The notes under the pieces are model-generated. The model was not told where the DNA came from. It searched no databases and saw only the letters and a list, made by a program, of their open reading frames with translations. A stretch of DNA of 64,000 nucleotides from Pseudomonas sp. Root71 (GTDB lineage: Bacteria > Pseudomonadota > Gammaproteobacteria > Pseudomonadales > Pseudomonadaceae), in the NCBI RefSeq assembly GCF_001429045.1, contig NZ_LMHY01000001.1:255892-319891 (forward strand), read 5' to 3'. The position numbers and the translations under genes were made by a program. This document shows positions 37,464 to 46,509 of this stretch, piece by piece; within the stretch, counting starts at the first letter, position 1, and every line of letters begins with the position of its first letter.

Positions 37464-38627
37464 GTGAGCGAAACAGCCTTGCCTAAAGATGACTCGCGAC
37501 CGGTGCTTGATGCACCTGTTGATGCTCCTGTTGATGAAGTGTCGCCGCCGCCACCTGCTGCCGAGCAGCGTCGAGGCAATGGTCTGGCAATCATCGCGCT
37601 GCTGTTGGGCGCAGCCGGTGTAGCCGTGGGCGGTTGGGGTGTCTGGCAGGTGCGTCACCTGCAGGCCAATAATCAGCAGCAACTGAGCCAGGTGCAGGCG
37701 CTGAATGACCAGGCGCAAAGCCTCAAGCTCAATGAGGAGCGCCTGAGCGCACGCCTGGCGCAATTGCCTCCCGCCGATGAGCTGGAAGCACGCAGTCGCC
37801 TGGTGATTCAGCTGCAAGGTGATCAGCAGCGGTTGAACCAACGGCTGGAAACCGTTCTCGGCGCCAGCCGCAAGGACTGGCGTCTGGCCGAGGCCGAGCA
37901 CCTGCTACGTCTGGCCAGCCTGCGACTGTCCGCGTTGCAGGACATCAGCAGTGCCCAGGCACTGGTCCAGGGTGCCGACGAGATACTGCGCGAGCAAAAC
38001 GACCCGGGCTCCTTTGCCGCTCGCGAGCAGGTGGCCAAGACCCTGATCGCCTTGCGCAGCACCGAACAACCGGATCGCACCGGGCTGTTCCTGCGTCTTG
38101 GCGCGCTGCGTGATCAAGTGGCCAGCCTCACCGAGCTGGCACCGGAGTACAAGGACCGAGGTGATTCGTTGCTGGGCCTGACTGCCGATGGCGACGGTGC
38201 CAGTCGCTGGGCGCAATGGTGGGATCAGATTTCGCGCTACATCCGCATCGATTTCAATGCTGACAAAAACGTTCGCCCATTGTTGGCTGGCCAGAGCCTG
38301 AGTCAGGTACGCCTGGCCCTGAGCCTGGCGCTGGAGCAGGCGCAGTGGGCCGCACTCAATGGCCAGGCGGCGGTTTACTCCCAGGTGCTGGACGAGGCGC
38401 GGGACATCCTCAAGGGCAACTTCAACCCGGACAACGCGCAAAGCAAAGTCATGCTTGAGCAGGTCGCCGAGTTGAGCAAGCAACCTGTCACCGTCGTCAC
38501 TCCGGACATGACCGGCACCCTGAGCGCGGTGCAGGGGTATCTGGAGCGGCGCAACGTCAACGCTGAAGATTCGGTCAAGCCACTGGCCAGGCCTGCCGCG
38601 AACGCCGCGCCGGAGGCCACGCCATGA
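37464..38627 (+). CDS. hemX: HemX family protein (inner membrane)
   Basis: A 387-residue protein of the HemX family, often annotated as uroporphyrinogen-III C-methyltransferase although it lacks the SAM-methyltransferase core. A Pro-rich cytoplasmic tail (1-45) is followed by one transmembrane helix (about 50-70: AIIALLLGAAGVAVGGWGVW), then a coiled coil and a periplasmic HemX domain ending in a Pro/Ala tail. It probably supports haem-pathway assembly at the membrane, though its exact role is unknown. Overlaps hemY by four bases. Confidence 0.9.
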   Translation: MSETALPKDDSRPVLDAPVDAPVDEVSPPPPAAEQRRGNGLAIIALLLGAAGVAVGGWGVWQVRHLQANNQQQLSQVQALNDQAQSLKLNEERLSARLAQLPPADELEARSRLVIQLQGDQQRLNQRLETVLGASRKDWRLAEAEHLLRLASLRLSALQDISSAQALVQGADEILREQNDPGSFAAREQVAKTLIALRSTEQPDRTGLFLRLGALRDQVASLTELAPEYKDRGDSLLGLTADGDGASRWAQWWDQISRYIRIDFNADKNVRPLLAGQSLSQVRLALSLALEQAQWAALNGQAAVYSQVLDEARDILKGNFNPDNAQSKVMLEQVAELSKQPVTVVTPDMTGTLSAVQGYLERRNVNAEDSVKPLARPAANAAPEATP

Positions 38628-39862
38628 GACGCCTCTATGTGATCGTGTTCTTCGTGATCGCTGCTACCGCTGCGCTCGGGTTGGCGATTGCCGAACACTC
38701 CGGCTATGTGCTGATTGCCTACAAGACCTTCCGTTACGAGTCGAGCCTGTGGGCTACCTTGGCGCTGGTGGCTGTGCTCTGGCTGGTGATCTGGGGCATC
38801 AAGTCGCTGGTCGAACTGGTGATGGCTTCCAGTGGCGTGGTCAATCCGTGGTCGCGGCGCAACCGCAGCCGTCGGGTGCAGGTGGCGATCGAACACGGTC
38901 AGCTGGACCTGGCCGAGGGGCGCTGGGCCAACGCGCAACGGCACTTGTATCGGGCTGCCGAAGCCGAGCGCCAGCCGCTGCTTTACTACCTCGGCGCTGC
39001 CCGTGCCGCGAACGAACTGGGCAATTACGAAGAAAGCGACAACTTGCTGGAGCGCGCCCTGGAGCGTCAGCCTCAGGCCGAGTTGGCGATTGCCTTGAGC
39101 CACGCCCAGTTGCAGACCGACCGCGGTGATACCGAAGGCGCCCTCGCCACCCTGCAAGCCATGCGTGAACGCCACCCTCATAACGCACAGACCCTGCGTC
39201 AGTTGCAGCGCCTGCTTGCGCAGCGTGGTGACTGGTCGGCAGTGATTCGCCTGCTGCCGGAACTGCGCAAGGACAAAATCCTGCCGGCTGCCGAACTCGC
39301 CGAGCTGGAGCGTCGGGCCTGGGGGGCGAACCTGTCCCTGGCGGCGCAACGGGAAGCAGACGGAACGGTGGGGAAGCAATCGCTGGAACGTGCCTGGCAG
39401 CAACTGACTTCGGCACAGCGTCAGGAGCCGCAATTGGTGCTCGCGTATGCCGAACAGCTACGGCAACTGGGGGCTCAGGTCGAGGCCGAAGAAGTGCTGC
39501 GCACTGCGCTCAAGCGCAGCTACGACAGTCATCTGGCACGACTCTACGGACTGGTTCGCGGCAATGATCCGGTCCGCCAGTTGCAGGCCGCCGAAGGCTG
39601 GCTCAAGGACCATCCGGCTGATCCGGGCCTTCTGCTGACTCTGGGGCGTCTATGCCTGCAAAACAGTTTGTGGGGCAAGGCCCGGGACTATCTGGAAAGC
39701 AGCCTGCGTGTACAACGCAATCCGGAAGCCTGTGCCGAGCTGGCACGCTTGCTGGCGCAAATGGGCGATGCCGAGCGCAGCAACCAGCTGTTTCAGGAAG
39801 GCCTGGGGTTGTTGGATGAGCGCTTGCTCGCGGCCCCTCTGCCAGCGCCGGTCCGCGCTTGA
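38624..39862 (+). CDS. hemY: HemY family TPR membrane protein
   Basis: A 412-residue protein with two N-terminal transmembrane helices (about 4-22 and 40-65, HemY_N domain) and a periplasmic or cytoplasmic TPR array (about 100-390). Despite the name it is not the Bacillus protoporphyrinogen oxidase; the gammaproteobacterial HemY function is unclear, probably scaffolding of haem synthesis. Last gene of the operon. Confidence 0.92.
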   Translation: MRRLYVIVFFVIAATAALGLAIAEHSGYVLIAYKTFRYESSLWATLALVAVLWLVIWGIKSLVELVMASSGVVNPWSRRNRSRRVQVAIEHGQLDLAEGRWANAQRHLYRAAEAERQPLLYYLGAARAANELGNYEESDNLLERALERQPQAELAIALSHAQLQTDRGDTEGALATLQAMRERHPHNAQTLRQLQRLLAQRGDWSAVIRLLPELRKDKILPAAELAELERRAWGANLSLAAQREADGTVGKQSLERAWQQLTSAQRQEPQLVLAYAEQLRQLGAQVEAEEVLRTALKRSYDSHLARLYGLVRGNDPVRQLQAAEGWLKDHPADPGLLLTLGRLCLQNSLWGKARDYLESSLRVQRNPEACAELARLLAQMGDAERSNQLFQEGLGLLDERLLAAPLPAPVRA

Positions 39863-39902
39863 GCCATTCGTTGGCGCCGGGCTCCGGCGCCTGAGCGATG
39901 AC

Positions 39903-39934
39903 CTGTGGCGAGGGAGCAATCGCCCTCGCCGCAG
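39903..39934. repeat. Solo short inverted repeat
   Basis: CTGTGGCGAGGGAGCAATCGCCCTCGCCGCAG folds on itself and resembles one arm of the 31681-31790 element. It lies in the 263-base hemY-dsbB gap, which has no other recognised feature. Confidence 0.7.
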
Positions 39935-40125
39935 TGCGATGATCAGTTGAAATTCAGTCGCCAAATTTCGTCGCAGGAAAAGTCCTACAGCAGACTACAT
40001 TTTATCCTCTCGCCTGCGTCGGGATTTCCCTACTCCTGTGCTGAAGTCTCTGTGGGCACTTGCCTTGAAAGGCTGTCGCGCTTTCCTCTACCGTAATGGT
40101 CTGTCACTACTTTTACGGAAAAGCC

Positions 40126-40677
40126 ATGTCTTTGGCCTGCTCACGCTCCTTGTTTTTCATGGCTTTCATTGCGGGTGCCCTGGCGATGGGCGTTTCCTAC
40201 TACCTGGAATATGCAGTCGGCCTGCGACCTTGTGGCTTGTGTCTTGTGCAGCGGTTTTGCCTGGCGCTCCTTACCGGCGTCTGCCTGATGGCTTCGGTCC
40301 ATGGCCCCGGTCGCATCGGAAACGTTCTGTATTGGTTGCTCAGTCTTTGTTGCAGCCTGGCCGGCACTGTCACGGCATGGCGACAAGTCCTGCTGCAAAC
40401 CCTGCCGGCGGAACAGGTCGCAGCGTGCTCGACGCATCTGGCGGACCTGTTGTCCAACTCGCCGTGGCTATCGGTCGTACAGCAAATGTTCAAGGGCGCT
40501 GCCGATTGTGTGGAAATTTCCTGGACGCTGTTCGATCTGAGTCTCACTGAGTGGAGCCTGCTGTTCTTCGTCGCGATGATGATTCTGGCCATTTACCAGT
40601 CGCTGCGACTGGTCTGGAGCGGCTATCAGCGACCACTCAGCGGCGAGTCGTCGCACCGGGCCTTTGCGGGCGATTAA
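40126..40677 (+). CDS. dsbB: Disulfide bond formation protein DsbB/DsbH
   Basis: A 183-residue inner-membrane quinone reductase with four transmembrane helices that reoxidises periplasmic DsbA. The first redox pair is CGLC (36-39, after RP), and the second consists of the cysteines in AACSTHLA and ADCVEIS, about 30 residues apart. Pseudomonas has two DsbB paralogues; this position next to hemY and algQ corresponds to PAO1 dsbH. ATG 40126 is preferred over the GTG or ATG at 40096 on length. Confidence 0.92.
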   Translation: MSLACSRSLFFMAFIAGALAMGVSYYLEYAVGLRPCGLCLVQRFCLALLTGVCLMASVHGPGRIGNVLYWLLSLCCSLAGTVTAWRQVLLQTLPAEQVAACSTHLADLLSNSPWLSVVQQMFKGAADCVEISWTLFDLSLTEWSLLFFVAMMILAIYQSLRLVWSGYQRPLSGESSHRAFAGD

Positions 40678-40854
40678 ACACTTGTATGAACTTTATCGCC
40701 TGCGTACCTTGAAGCCAGTGTCGCGCGGGCATAATCTGGCCCGCACGTGTCATTGGAATTATGTTGCTCGATGACGCTCTGCCTGACCGCCCACCGATGT
40801 TACAAGAGGCGAGCGGGCATAGAGCAGCTGACCCACAAGGGAAGAGAGATCACC

Positions 40855-41313
40855 ATGCTCGAAAGTTGTCAGAATGCTCAGGAACGCTGGGGCGGAGTGC
40901 ACCTGCTGATTGATCGCTGGTTGCAGGAACGACACGAACTGATCGGGGCCTATGACGCTCTCGGCGCAAAGCCTGAGGCGCTGGGTGAGAACCGCAAGCC
41001 CTTGCAGGAATTCTGCGGCGTGCTTGTCGATTATGTATCGGCCGGGCATTTCGAGATCTACGAGCAGCTGACGGGGGAGGCCAAGGCCTTCAACGACCAG
41101 CGTGGCCTGGAGCTCGCCGAGACGATCTATCCGCGTATCGACGTCATCACCGAAAAGCTGCTCGCCTTCAATGACCTGTGTGATGAAGGAAAGTGTGTTG
41201 CCGAAGAGTTCAAGACACTCGGCGGACTGTTGCATGAGCGCTTTGAACTGGAAGACTGTCTGATCGAGGTGCTGCATACCGCCCACAAGGAAACTGATTC
41301 GGTTCAGGCCTGA
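40855..41313 (+). CDS. algQ: Rsd/AlgQ anti-sigma70 factor
   Basis: A 152-residue helical-bundle protein of the Rsd/AlgQ family that binds region 4 of RpoD and helps alternative sigma factors. Family residues [21 protein letters not shown] open the protein, and HFEIYEQL and [11 protein letters not shown] follow. AlgQ was identified as a positive regulator of alginate in P. aeruginosa and also affects siderophore genes. The gene lies between dsbB and the FKBP/algP genes as in PAO1. GGGAAGAGAG precedes the ATG. Confidence 0.95.
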   Translation: MLESCQNAQERWGGVHLLIDRWLQERHELIGAYDALGAKPEALGENRKPLQEFCGVLVDYVSAGHFEIYEQLTGEAKAFNDQRGLELAETIYPRIDVITEKLLAFNDLCDEGKCVAEEFKTLGGLLHERFELEDCLIEVLHTAHKETDSVQA

Positions 41314-41336
41314 AACACTTCTCTGCAAGATCCCGA

Positions 41337-41363
41337 AACGGCGTGCCAAGGCACGCCGTTTTC
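41337..41363 (+). terminator. Bidirectional terminator between algQ and FKBP
   Basis: AAACGGCGTGCC AA GGCACGCCGTTTT, between two convergent genes, 23 bases after algQ and 11 before the FKBP stop. Confidence 0.92.
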
Positions 41364-41374
41364 TGTTTGCGTTG

Positions 41375-42040
41375 TCAGCTGGTGGCTCCGCGCAATTCAA
41401 CTTCGAACACCAGTGGAGTGAACGGAGCAATCACGTCGCCGGCACCGTCGGCGCCATAGGCTTGAGCCGATGGAATCACCAGTCGCCATTTCGCCCCAAC
41501 CGGCATGTTCTGCAGCGCGCTGCGCCATCCGGCGATCACGCTGTCGAGACTGAACCATTGTGGCTGACTGCTCTGATCGAACACCGTACCGTCGGGCAAG
41601 CGACCGATGTACAGCACCTGCACCTTGCCGTTCGGTCCGGGCTTGGCGCCAGTGCCTGGCGTCAACTCGGTCAGCAACACGCCATCGGCCAGTTCGCGCA
41701 CGCCGGGTCTGGCTTTTTCCGTGGCGAGAAATCGCTGTTCTTTTTCCAGTGCCATTTCGCTTTGCGGCTCGTCTGACTGCATGGCGATCCGGGCTTCATG
41801 CTCGTTCAGTATCTGCTGGATCTGCTCGTCCTTCAGCGCTAGCGGCTTGCCCTGATAGGCCTGCTGCAATCCTTCGACCAGTGCCTGGAGCTGCAGGTCG
41901 GGAGCCTCTTGGCGCAAGCGTTCGCCAAGGCTTGCGCCCAGGCTGTAAGCGAGATCGTGGGCTTCATTTCCCTGCGTTTTTTCGGCGGCCTGGGCCACCG
42001 AAAAAAACACACACAGCGATAAAAAAAGGTAGCGCGACAT
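41375..42040 (-). CDS. Periplasmic FKBP-type peptidyl-prolyl isomerase
   Basis: A 221-residue FKBP. Signal peptide at 1-18 (FLSLCVFFSVAQA), an N-terminal FkpA/Mip-like dimerisation helix region (about 25-110), and an FKBP domain (about 125-218). Active-site strands include KVQVLYIGRLPDGTVFDQS and VPVGAKWRLVIPSAQAYG-like sequence. The usual AYG and LVFEVELRG terminal residues are present. Assists folding in the envelope. Counterpart of PAO1 PA5254, next to algP. Confidence 0.92.
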   Translation of the reverse strand: MSRYLFLSLCVFFSVAQAAEKTQGNEAHDLAYSLGASLGERLRQEAPDLQLQALVEGLQQAYQGKPLALKDEQIQQILNEHEARIAMQSDEPQSEMALEKEQRFLATEKARPGVRELADGVLLTELTPGTGAKPGPNGKVQVLYIGRLPDGTVFDQSSQPQWFSLDSVIAGWRSALQNMPVGAKWRLVIPSAQAYGADGAGDVIAPFTPLVFEVELRGATS

Positions 42041-42232
42041 GAGCTCTCTCCGACCTGAATTGCGGGCGATTATGCCAGCGAGAATATGCGCAACGGTGAA
42101 CTGCTTTTGCGCCGAGGCAGAAGTTTTTCAAACCTTTGCAACACAGCGCTTTCGATAGTGTCAACATGCCCTAGCGGCGGTTGCTGCAGAGGTCTAGTAT
42201 GAGCCGCACTCACTTCAGCCAGGAGGTAAACC

Positions 42233-43375
42233 ATGTCGGCCACCAAGAAGCCAGTAAACACTCCGTTGCACTTGCTCCAACAACTCTCGAGCAGCCTGCT
42301 CGAGCATCTGGAAACCGCTTGTTCCGAAGCCTTGGCTGATGCTGAAAAGTTGCTCGCCAAACTGGAAAAGCAGCGCGGAAAAGCGCAAGAAAAACTGCAC
42401 AAGTCCCGTACTAAATTGCAGGACGCTGCGGCAGCCGGAAAAGCCAAGGCGCAAGCCAAGGCCAAGGGCGCAGTGGCCGATCTTGAGGAACTGCTCGATG
42501 CCCTCAAGGATCGTCAATCGGAAACCCGCGGCTACATTCTGCAACTCAAGCGCGATGCTCAGGAAAGCCTGAAACTGGCCCAGGGCGTCGGTCGTGTACA
42601 AGAGGCTGTCGGCAAGGTGTTGTCCCTGCGTGCGGCCAAGCCTGCTGCGGCACCAGCGAAGAAAGCCGCTGCCAAACCGGCTGCTGCAAAAGCACCGGCC
42701 AAGCCTGCTGCTGCAAAACCTGCAGCTGCCAGGCCAGTCGCTAAAACTGCCGCGGCCAAACCTGCTGCCAAACCGGCTGCGAGAAAACCGGCTGCTGCCA
42801 GCGCTGCAAAACCTGCGGCTAAAACCACGGCTGCCAAACCAGCCGCCGCACGACCTGCCGCTGCAAGAACCGCTGCTGGTAAACCAGCCGTAGCTAAAAC
42901 CGCCGCTGCAAAACCAGCAGCTAAACCGGCTGCAAAACCAGTAGCCAAAGCAGCTGCAAAACCGGCCGCTAAACCAGCTGCCCGGACCGCTGCGGCGAAA
43001 CCTGCTGCCAAGCCGGCGGCCAAACCCGTCGCTGCAAAACCAGCAGCCAAGCCCGCTGCCAAACCTGCTGTAAAAGCGGCTGCCAAACCAGCCGCAAAAC
43101 CAGCTGCAGCGAAACCAGCAGTCGCCGCCAAGCCGGCCGCTGCCAAGCCAGTTGCCGCCAAACCTGCTGCGGCAAAACCCGCTGCAAAACCAGCGGCCAA
43201 ACCTGCAGTGAAAAAGCCGGTTGCCGCCAAGCCAGCCACCGCACCGGTTGCCAAGCCAGCCAACCCGGCTCCGGCAGCAACGTCTGCTTTAGCAGCAGCC
43301 ACCTCGACAGCCACGCCAGCGCCAACGCCGGCCGCCGCATCGATCGCAGCAACCACCCCAACCAGCGCTTCCTAA
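42233..43375 (+). CDS. algP: Histone H1-like regulatory protein AlgP (KPAA repeats)
   Basis: A 380-residue protein with two parts. The first ~130 residues are helical and coiled (LLQQLSSSLLEHLETACSEA then a Lys/Gln-rich stretch) and fit the AlgP N-terminal family. The rest is a lysine-alanine-proline repeat (KPAA, KPAAA, KTAAAKPAA) ending in a Pro/Ala/Thr tail. The repeat tail binds DNA like eukaryotic H1, and the protein was linked to alginate gene control in P. aeruginosa. The repeat tract (42632-43261) is prone to copy-number change, so length differs between strains. AGGAGG precedes the ATG. Confidence 0.93.
   Translation: MSATKKPVNTPLHLLQQLSSSLLEHLETACSEALADAEKLLAKLEKQRGKAQEKLHKSRTKLQDAAAAGKAKAQAKAKGAVADLEELLDALKDRQSETRGYILQLKRDAQESLKLAQGVGRVQEAVGKVLSLRAAKPAAAPAKKAAAKPAAAKAPAKPAAAKPAAARPVAKTAAAKPAAKPAARKPAAASAAKPAAKTTAAKPAAARPAAARTAAGKPAVAKTAAAKPAAKPAAKPVAKAAAKPAAKPAARTAAAKPAAKPAAKPVAAKPAAKPAAKPAVKAAAKPAAKPAAAKPAVAAKPAAAKPVAAKPAAAKPAAKPAAKPAVKKPVAAKPATAPVAKPANPAPAATSALAAATSTATPAPTPAAASIAATTPTSAS
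42632..43261 (+). repeat. Degenerate KPAA-encoding repeat tract in algP
   Basis: About 210 codons of 9-15-base units such as AAACCAGCTGCC or AAACCTGCTGCT encode KPAA variants. The copies differ at third positions, so the tract is old but still recombinogenic. The long antisense frames across it are composition shadows. Confidence 0.9.
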
Positions 43376-43836
43376 GTGCCGGTTACCGCGACGCGCAGCT
43401 GATGCAGCGCGTCGCGGTGCAGGTGGGCGGCACCCGCCGCCGCACCTTCCAGCCAGGCCGATAGATCGGTCTCGGCATCTTGCGGCCAACTCTGCGCTGC
43501 TCTCTCGAGCCGCAACAACAGATGCCGCTCGGCTTCCAGCTCCAGTGCCTTCACTTGTTCACGCAGGTTGTGCAAGTCGGCGTCTGCCGTGGCAGCGGCT
43601 TTCCAGTGTGTGCGCAAGGCGCGTAACGGCCGCACGACATCGGCGTCCCAAGGAACGGCCACACTTCGCAGTTGTTGCAAGCGCTGCTCATCGCAGGCCA
43701 CGCCTCGCTGTCCCAACCAGGCAGCACACAGCAACAGACACACGTTGATACCCGCCGACTGCAATTGCAGGCATGCCTGCTCAATACCCGGTCGAGCGTA
43801 AGTGTTCAGGGAAAAGCTCCACAGGTCAGAGGACAT
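43372..43836 (-). CDS. TIGR02444 family protein
   Basis: A 154-residue protein of the TIGR02444 family. It opens DLWSFSLNTYARPGIEQACL, and the cysteine-containing LQSAGINVCLLLCAAWLGQRG is the family core. Function unknown; conserved in Pseudomonas between algP and the ABC-F gene. Its stop overlaps the algP stop by four bases on the opposite strand. It diverges from the ABC-F gene with only about 50 bases between starts. Confidence 0.85.
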   Translation of the reverse strand: MSSDLWSFSLNTYARPGIEQACLQLQSAGINVCLLLCAAWLGQRGVACDEQRLQQLRSVAVPWDADVVRPLRALRTHWKAAATADADLHNLREQVKALELEAERHLLLRLERAAQSWPQDAETDLSAWLEGAAAGAAHLHRDALHQLRVAVTGT

Positions 43837-43886
43837 AGTGCTACTCGCGCCAGTTGCGAGCGAAGCTGGTAGACTCCGCCGCCATT

Positions 43887-45797
43887 ATGATTCGACTTCA
43901 GAACCTGACTTTACAGCGTGGCCCGCAACGTCTGCTAGAAGACGCCGAGCTGACCCTGCACGCCGGCCAGAAAGCCGGCCTCATCGGTGCCAACGGCGCC
44001 GGCAAATCGAGCCTGTTCGCCTTGCTTCGGGGCGAACTGCACCCGGACTCGGGTGATTGCTTCCTGCCGGCCGACTGGCGTATCGCCCACATGCGCCAGG
44101 AGGTCGACACCCTCGAGCGCCTGGCGGTCGACTACGTGCTCGATGGCGACCTGCGCCTGCGCCAGGTGCAACGCGACCTGGCGGCAGCCGAAGCGGCCCA
44201 TGACGGTGCCGCACAGGCCCGCCTGCACTCGGAGCTCGACAGCGCCGACGGTTACACCGCCGACGCCCGGGCGCGCAAGTTGCTGGCCGGCCTCGGGTTC
44301 ACCAACGAGCAGATGGATCGCCAGGTCGGGGATTTCTCCGGTGGCTGGCGGATGCGCCTGAACCTGGCGCAGGCCTTGATGTGCCCGTCGGACCTGCTGC
44401 TGCTCGACGAACCGACCAACCACCTCGACCTCGACGCCATCATCTGGCTCGAAGAGTGGCTCAAGAGTTATCCCGGCACCTTGATGCTGATTTCCCACGA
44501 CCGGGATTTCCTCGATGCCGTGGTCGACCACATAGCCCACGTCGATCAGCGCAAGATCACCCTGTACCGCGGTGGCTACAGCGCCTTCGAGCGCGCCCGT
44601 GCCGAACGCCTGGCCCAGCAACAGCAGGCGTACGAGAAGCAGCAGGTGCAACGTGCGCACATGGAAAGCTACATCGCCCGCTTCAAGGCCCAGGCCACCA
44701 AGGCCCGTCAGGCCCAGAGCCGGATCAAGGCACTGGAGCGGATGGAAGAGCTGACCGCTGCCCATGTCGATTCGCCGTTCGACTTTGTCTTTCGTGAATC
44801 GCAGAAGATTTCCAGCCCGCTGATCGACCTGTCCGATGCCCGCTTGGGTTACGGCGACAAAGCCGTGCTGGAGAAGGTCAAGCTGCAACTGACCCCGGGT
44901 GCGCGAATCGGTCTGCTCGGCCCGAACGGTGCCGGTAAGTCGACCCTGATCAAGAACCTTGCCGGTGAGCTTTCGCCTCTGGCCGGCCGCTTGACCCGTG
45001 GCGAGAACACCGTGGTCGGTTACTTCGCCCAGCATCAACTCGATTCTCTGGACTCCAAGGCCAGCCCGTTGCTGCACCTGCAGCGCCTGGCACCAACCGA
45101 GCGCGAACAGACCCTGCGCGACTTCCTCGGTGGTTTCGACTTCCGTGGCGCGCGAATCGACGAGCCGGTACTGAATTTTTCCGGTGGCGAGAAAGCCCGC
45201 CTGGCGTTGGCCTTGATTGCCTGGGACCGACCGAACCTGTTGCTGCTCGACGAACCGACCAACCATCTGGACCTGGAAATGCGCCTGGCGCTGACCATGG
45301 CCCTGCAAGAGTTCAGTGGTGCGGTATTGGTGGTTTCTCACGATCGCCACTTGCTCAAAAGCACCACCGACAATTTCTATCTGGTGGCGGACGGCAAGGT
45401 CGAGGAGTTCGACGGCGACCTGGAGGACTACACCCGCTGGCTGGTGGAGTATCGCCAGCGCAACGCCCCGGTCAGCAACACGCCGGTCAACCCGGACAAG
45501 ACCGACAAGAAAGCCCAGCGTCAGGCCGCTGCTGCGTTGCGTCAGCAACTGGCGCCGCACAAGCGCGAGGCTGACAAGCTCGAAGCCGAACTCGGCAAGC
45601 TCCACGAAAAGCTGGCGAAGATCGATGCCAGCCTCGGCGACAGTGACATCTACGAGCCGGCGCGCAAGAACGAATTGCGTGACCTGCTGGCCGAACAGGC
45701 CAGGCTGAAGGTGCGTGAGGCAGAGCTGGAAGAAGCGTGGATGGAAGCCCTGGAATTGCTGGAAAGCATGCAGGCGGAGCTGGAGGCACTGTCCTGA
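43887..45797 (+). CDS. ABC-F family ATPase (YheS-like)
   Basis: A 636-residue soluble duplicated ABC protein without membrane domain. Walker A motifs are GANGAGKSSLFALL and GPNGAGKSTLIKNLAG, signatures are FSGGWRMRLNLAQ and FSGGEKARLALAL, and each half has LLLDEPTNHLDL. The inter-ABC linker is helical (about 240-300), and a C-terminal coiled coil follows (about 560-636). ABC-F proteins act on ribosomes (translation factors or resistance); YheS is the closest type by length and C-terminal tail. The stop overlaps the next gene's ATG (ATGA). Confidence 0.93.
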   Translation: MIRLQNLTLQRGPQRLLEDAELTLHAGQKAGLIGANGAGKSSLFALLRGELHPDSGDCFLPADWRIAHMRQEVDTLERLAVDYVLDGDLRLRQVQRDLAAAEAAHDGAAQARLHSELDSADGYTADARARKLLAGLGFTNEQMDRQVGDFSGGWRMRLNLAQALMCPSDLLLLDEPTNHLDLDAIIWLEEWLKSYPGTLMLISHDRDFLDAVVDHIAHVDQRKITLYRGGYSAFERARAERLAQQQQAYEKQQVQRAHMESYIARFKAQATKARQAQSRIKALERMEELTAAHVDSPFDFVFRESQKISSPLIDLSDARLGYGDKAVLEKVKLQLTPGARIGLLGPNGAGKSTLIKNLAGELSPLAGRLTRGENTVVGYFAQHQLDSLDSKASPLLHLQRLAPTEREQTLRDFLGGFDFRGARIDEPVLNFSGGEKARLALALIAWDRPNLLLLDEPTNHLDLEMRLALTMALQEFSGAVLVVSHDRHLLKSTTDNFYLVADGKVEEFDGDLEDYTRWLVEYRQRNAPVSNTPVNPDKTDKKAQRQAAAALRQQLAPHKREADKLEAELGKLHEKLAKIDASLGDSDIYEPARKNELRDLLAEQARLKVREAELEEAWMEALELLESMQAELEALS

Positions 45798-46378
45798 TGG
45801 ACGCCTTCAAGATGCCGCTACCGGCGGTGTGGGCCGAGCCGATCTGGCTTGGGGTGCAAATCCTGCTGATCCTTCTGGCCGGCTACATCGCCCAGCGTTT
45901 CGTCGCCAAATGCCTGACCCGTCTCGGTGAGCGCTATCCGTTTCCGCCGCAGTTGCTGATGCCGCTGCGCGGTGGTCTACGCTGGCTGATCATGGGTAGT
46001 GCGCTGATTTTCGTCCTGGAGCGACTCGGTGTCTCGGCTACGGTGCTCTGGACCGCGTTGTCTGGTTTCGTCGCGGTCGCGGCGGTGGCGTTTTTCGCCA
46101 TGTGGAGCGTGTTGTCGAACCTGCTGTGCGCGATCCTGATCTTCACCGTCGGCCCGTTTCGCATCGGTGACGTGGTCGAGTTGGTGGACACCACCGACAA
46201 GCCCGGCGTCAAAGGCCGGGTGGTGGCGATCAATCTTCTTTACACCACGCTGGTCGAGGCCGAAGAGCTCGGCACCGGCAGCGCGATGGTGCAGGTGCCC
46301 AACAGTTTGTTCTTCCAGCGTTCGGTACGGCGCTGGCGCGGGACGGATGTGTTTCCTTCCAGCGGGTTTGAGAAGTAA
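45797..46378 (+). CDS. Small MscS-like mechanosensitive channel protein
   Basis: A 193-residue inner-membrane protein. Three transmembrane segments (about 15-32, 55-73, 82-105) lead into a truncated MscS domain. SGFVAVAAVAFFAMWSVLSN is the pore-lining helix pattern, and the FRIGDVVEL beta domain follows. The full C-terminal alpha-beta region of MscS (286 residues) is absent, so the protein is short for the family. It is translationally coupled to the ABC-F gene. Confidence 0.82.
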   Translation: MDAFKMPLPAVWAEPIWLGVQILLILLAGYIAQRFVAKCLTRLGERYPFPPQLLMPLRGGLRWLIMGSALIFVLERLGVSATVLWTALSGFVAVAAVAFFAMWSVLSNLLCAILIFTVGPFRIGDVVELVDTTDKPGVKGRVVAINLLYTTLVEAEELGTGSAMVQVPNSLFFQRSVRRWRGTDVFPSSGFEK

Positions 46379-46509
46379 GGCTTCTGCTGCCTGATACACC
46401 GCGATCGCGAGCAAGTCGGCAGTCGCCATGTCCTACAAAAAATCGGTAGTCATTGGCCCAAAGCCGCATTAGCTTAGACGTCTGTCACGAATCTGAGTCG
46501 AGGTGTGCA

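Noticed and set aside
42559..43356. Alanine-rich frame antisense to the algP repeat
   Set aside because: Arises from the KPAA repeat read backwards; hydrophobic A/G product without any gene signals.
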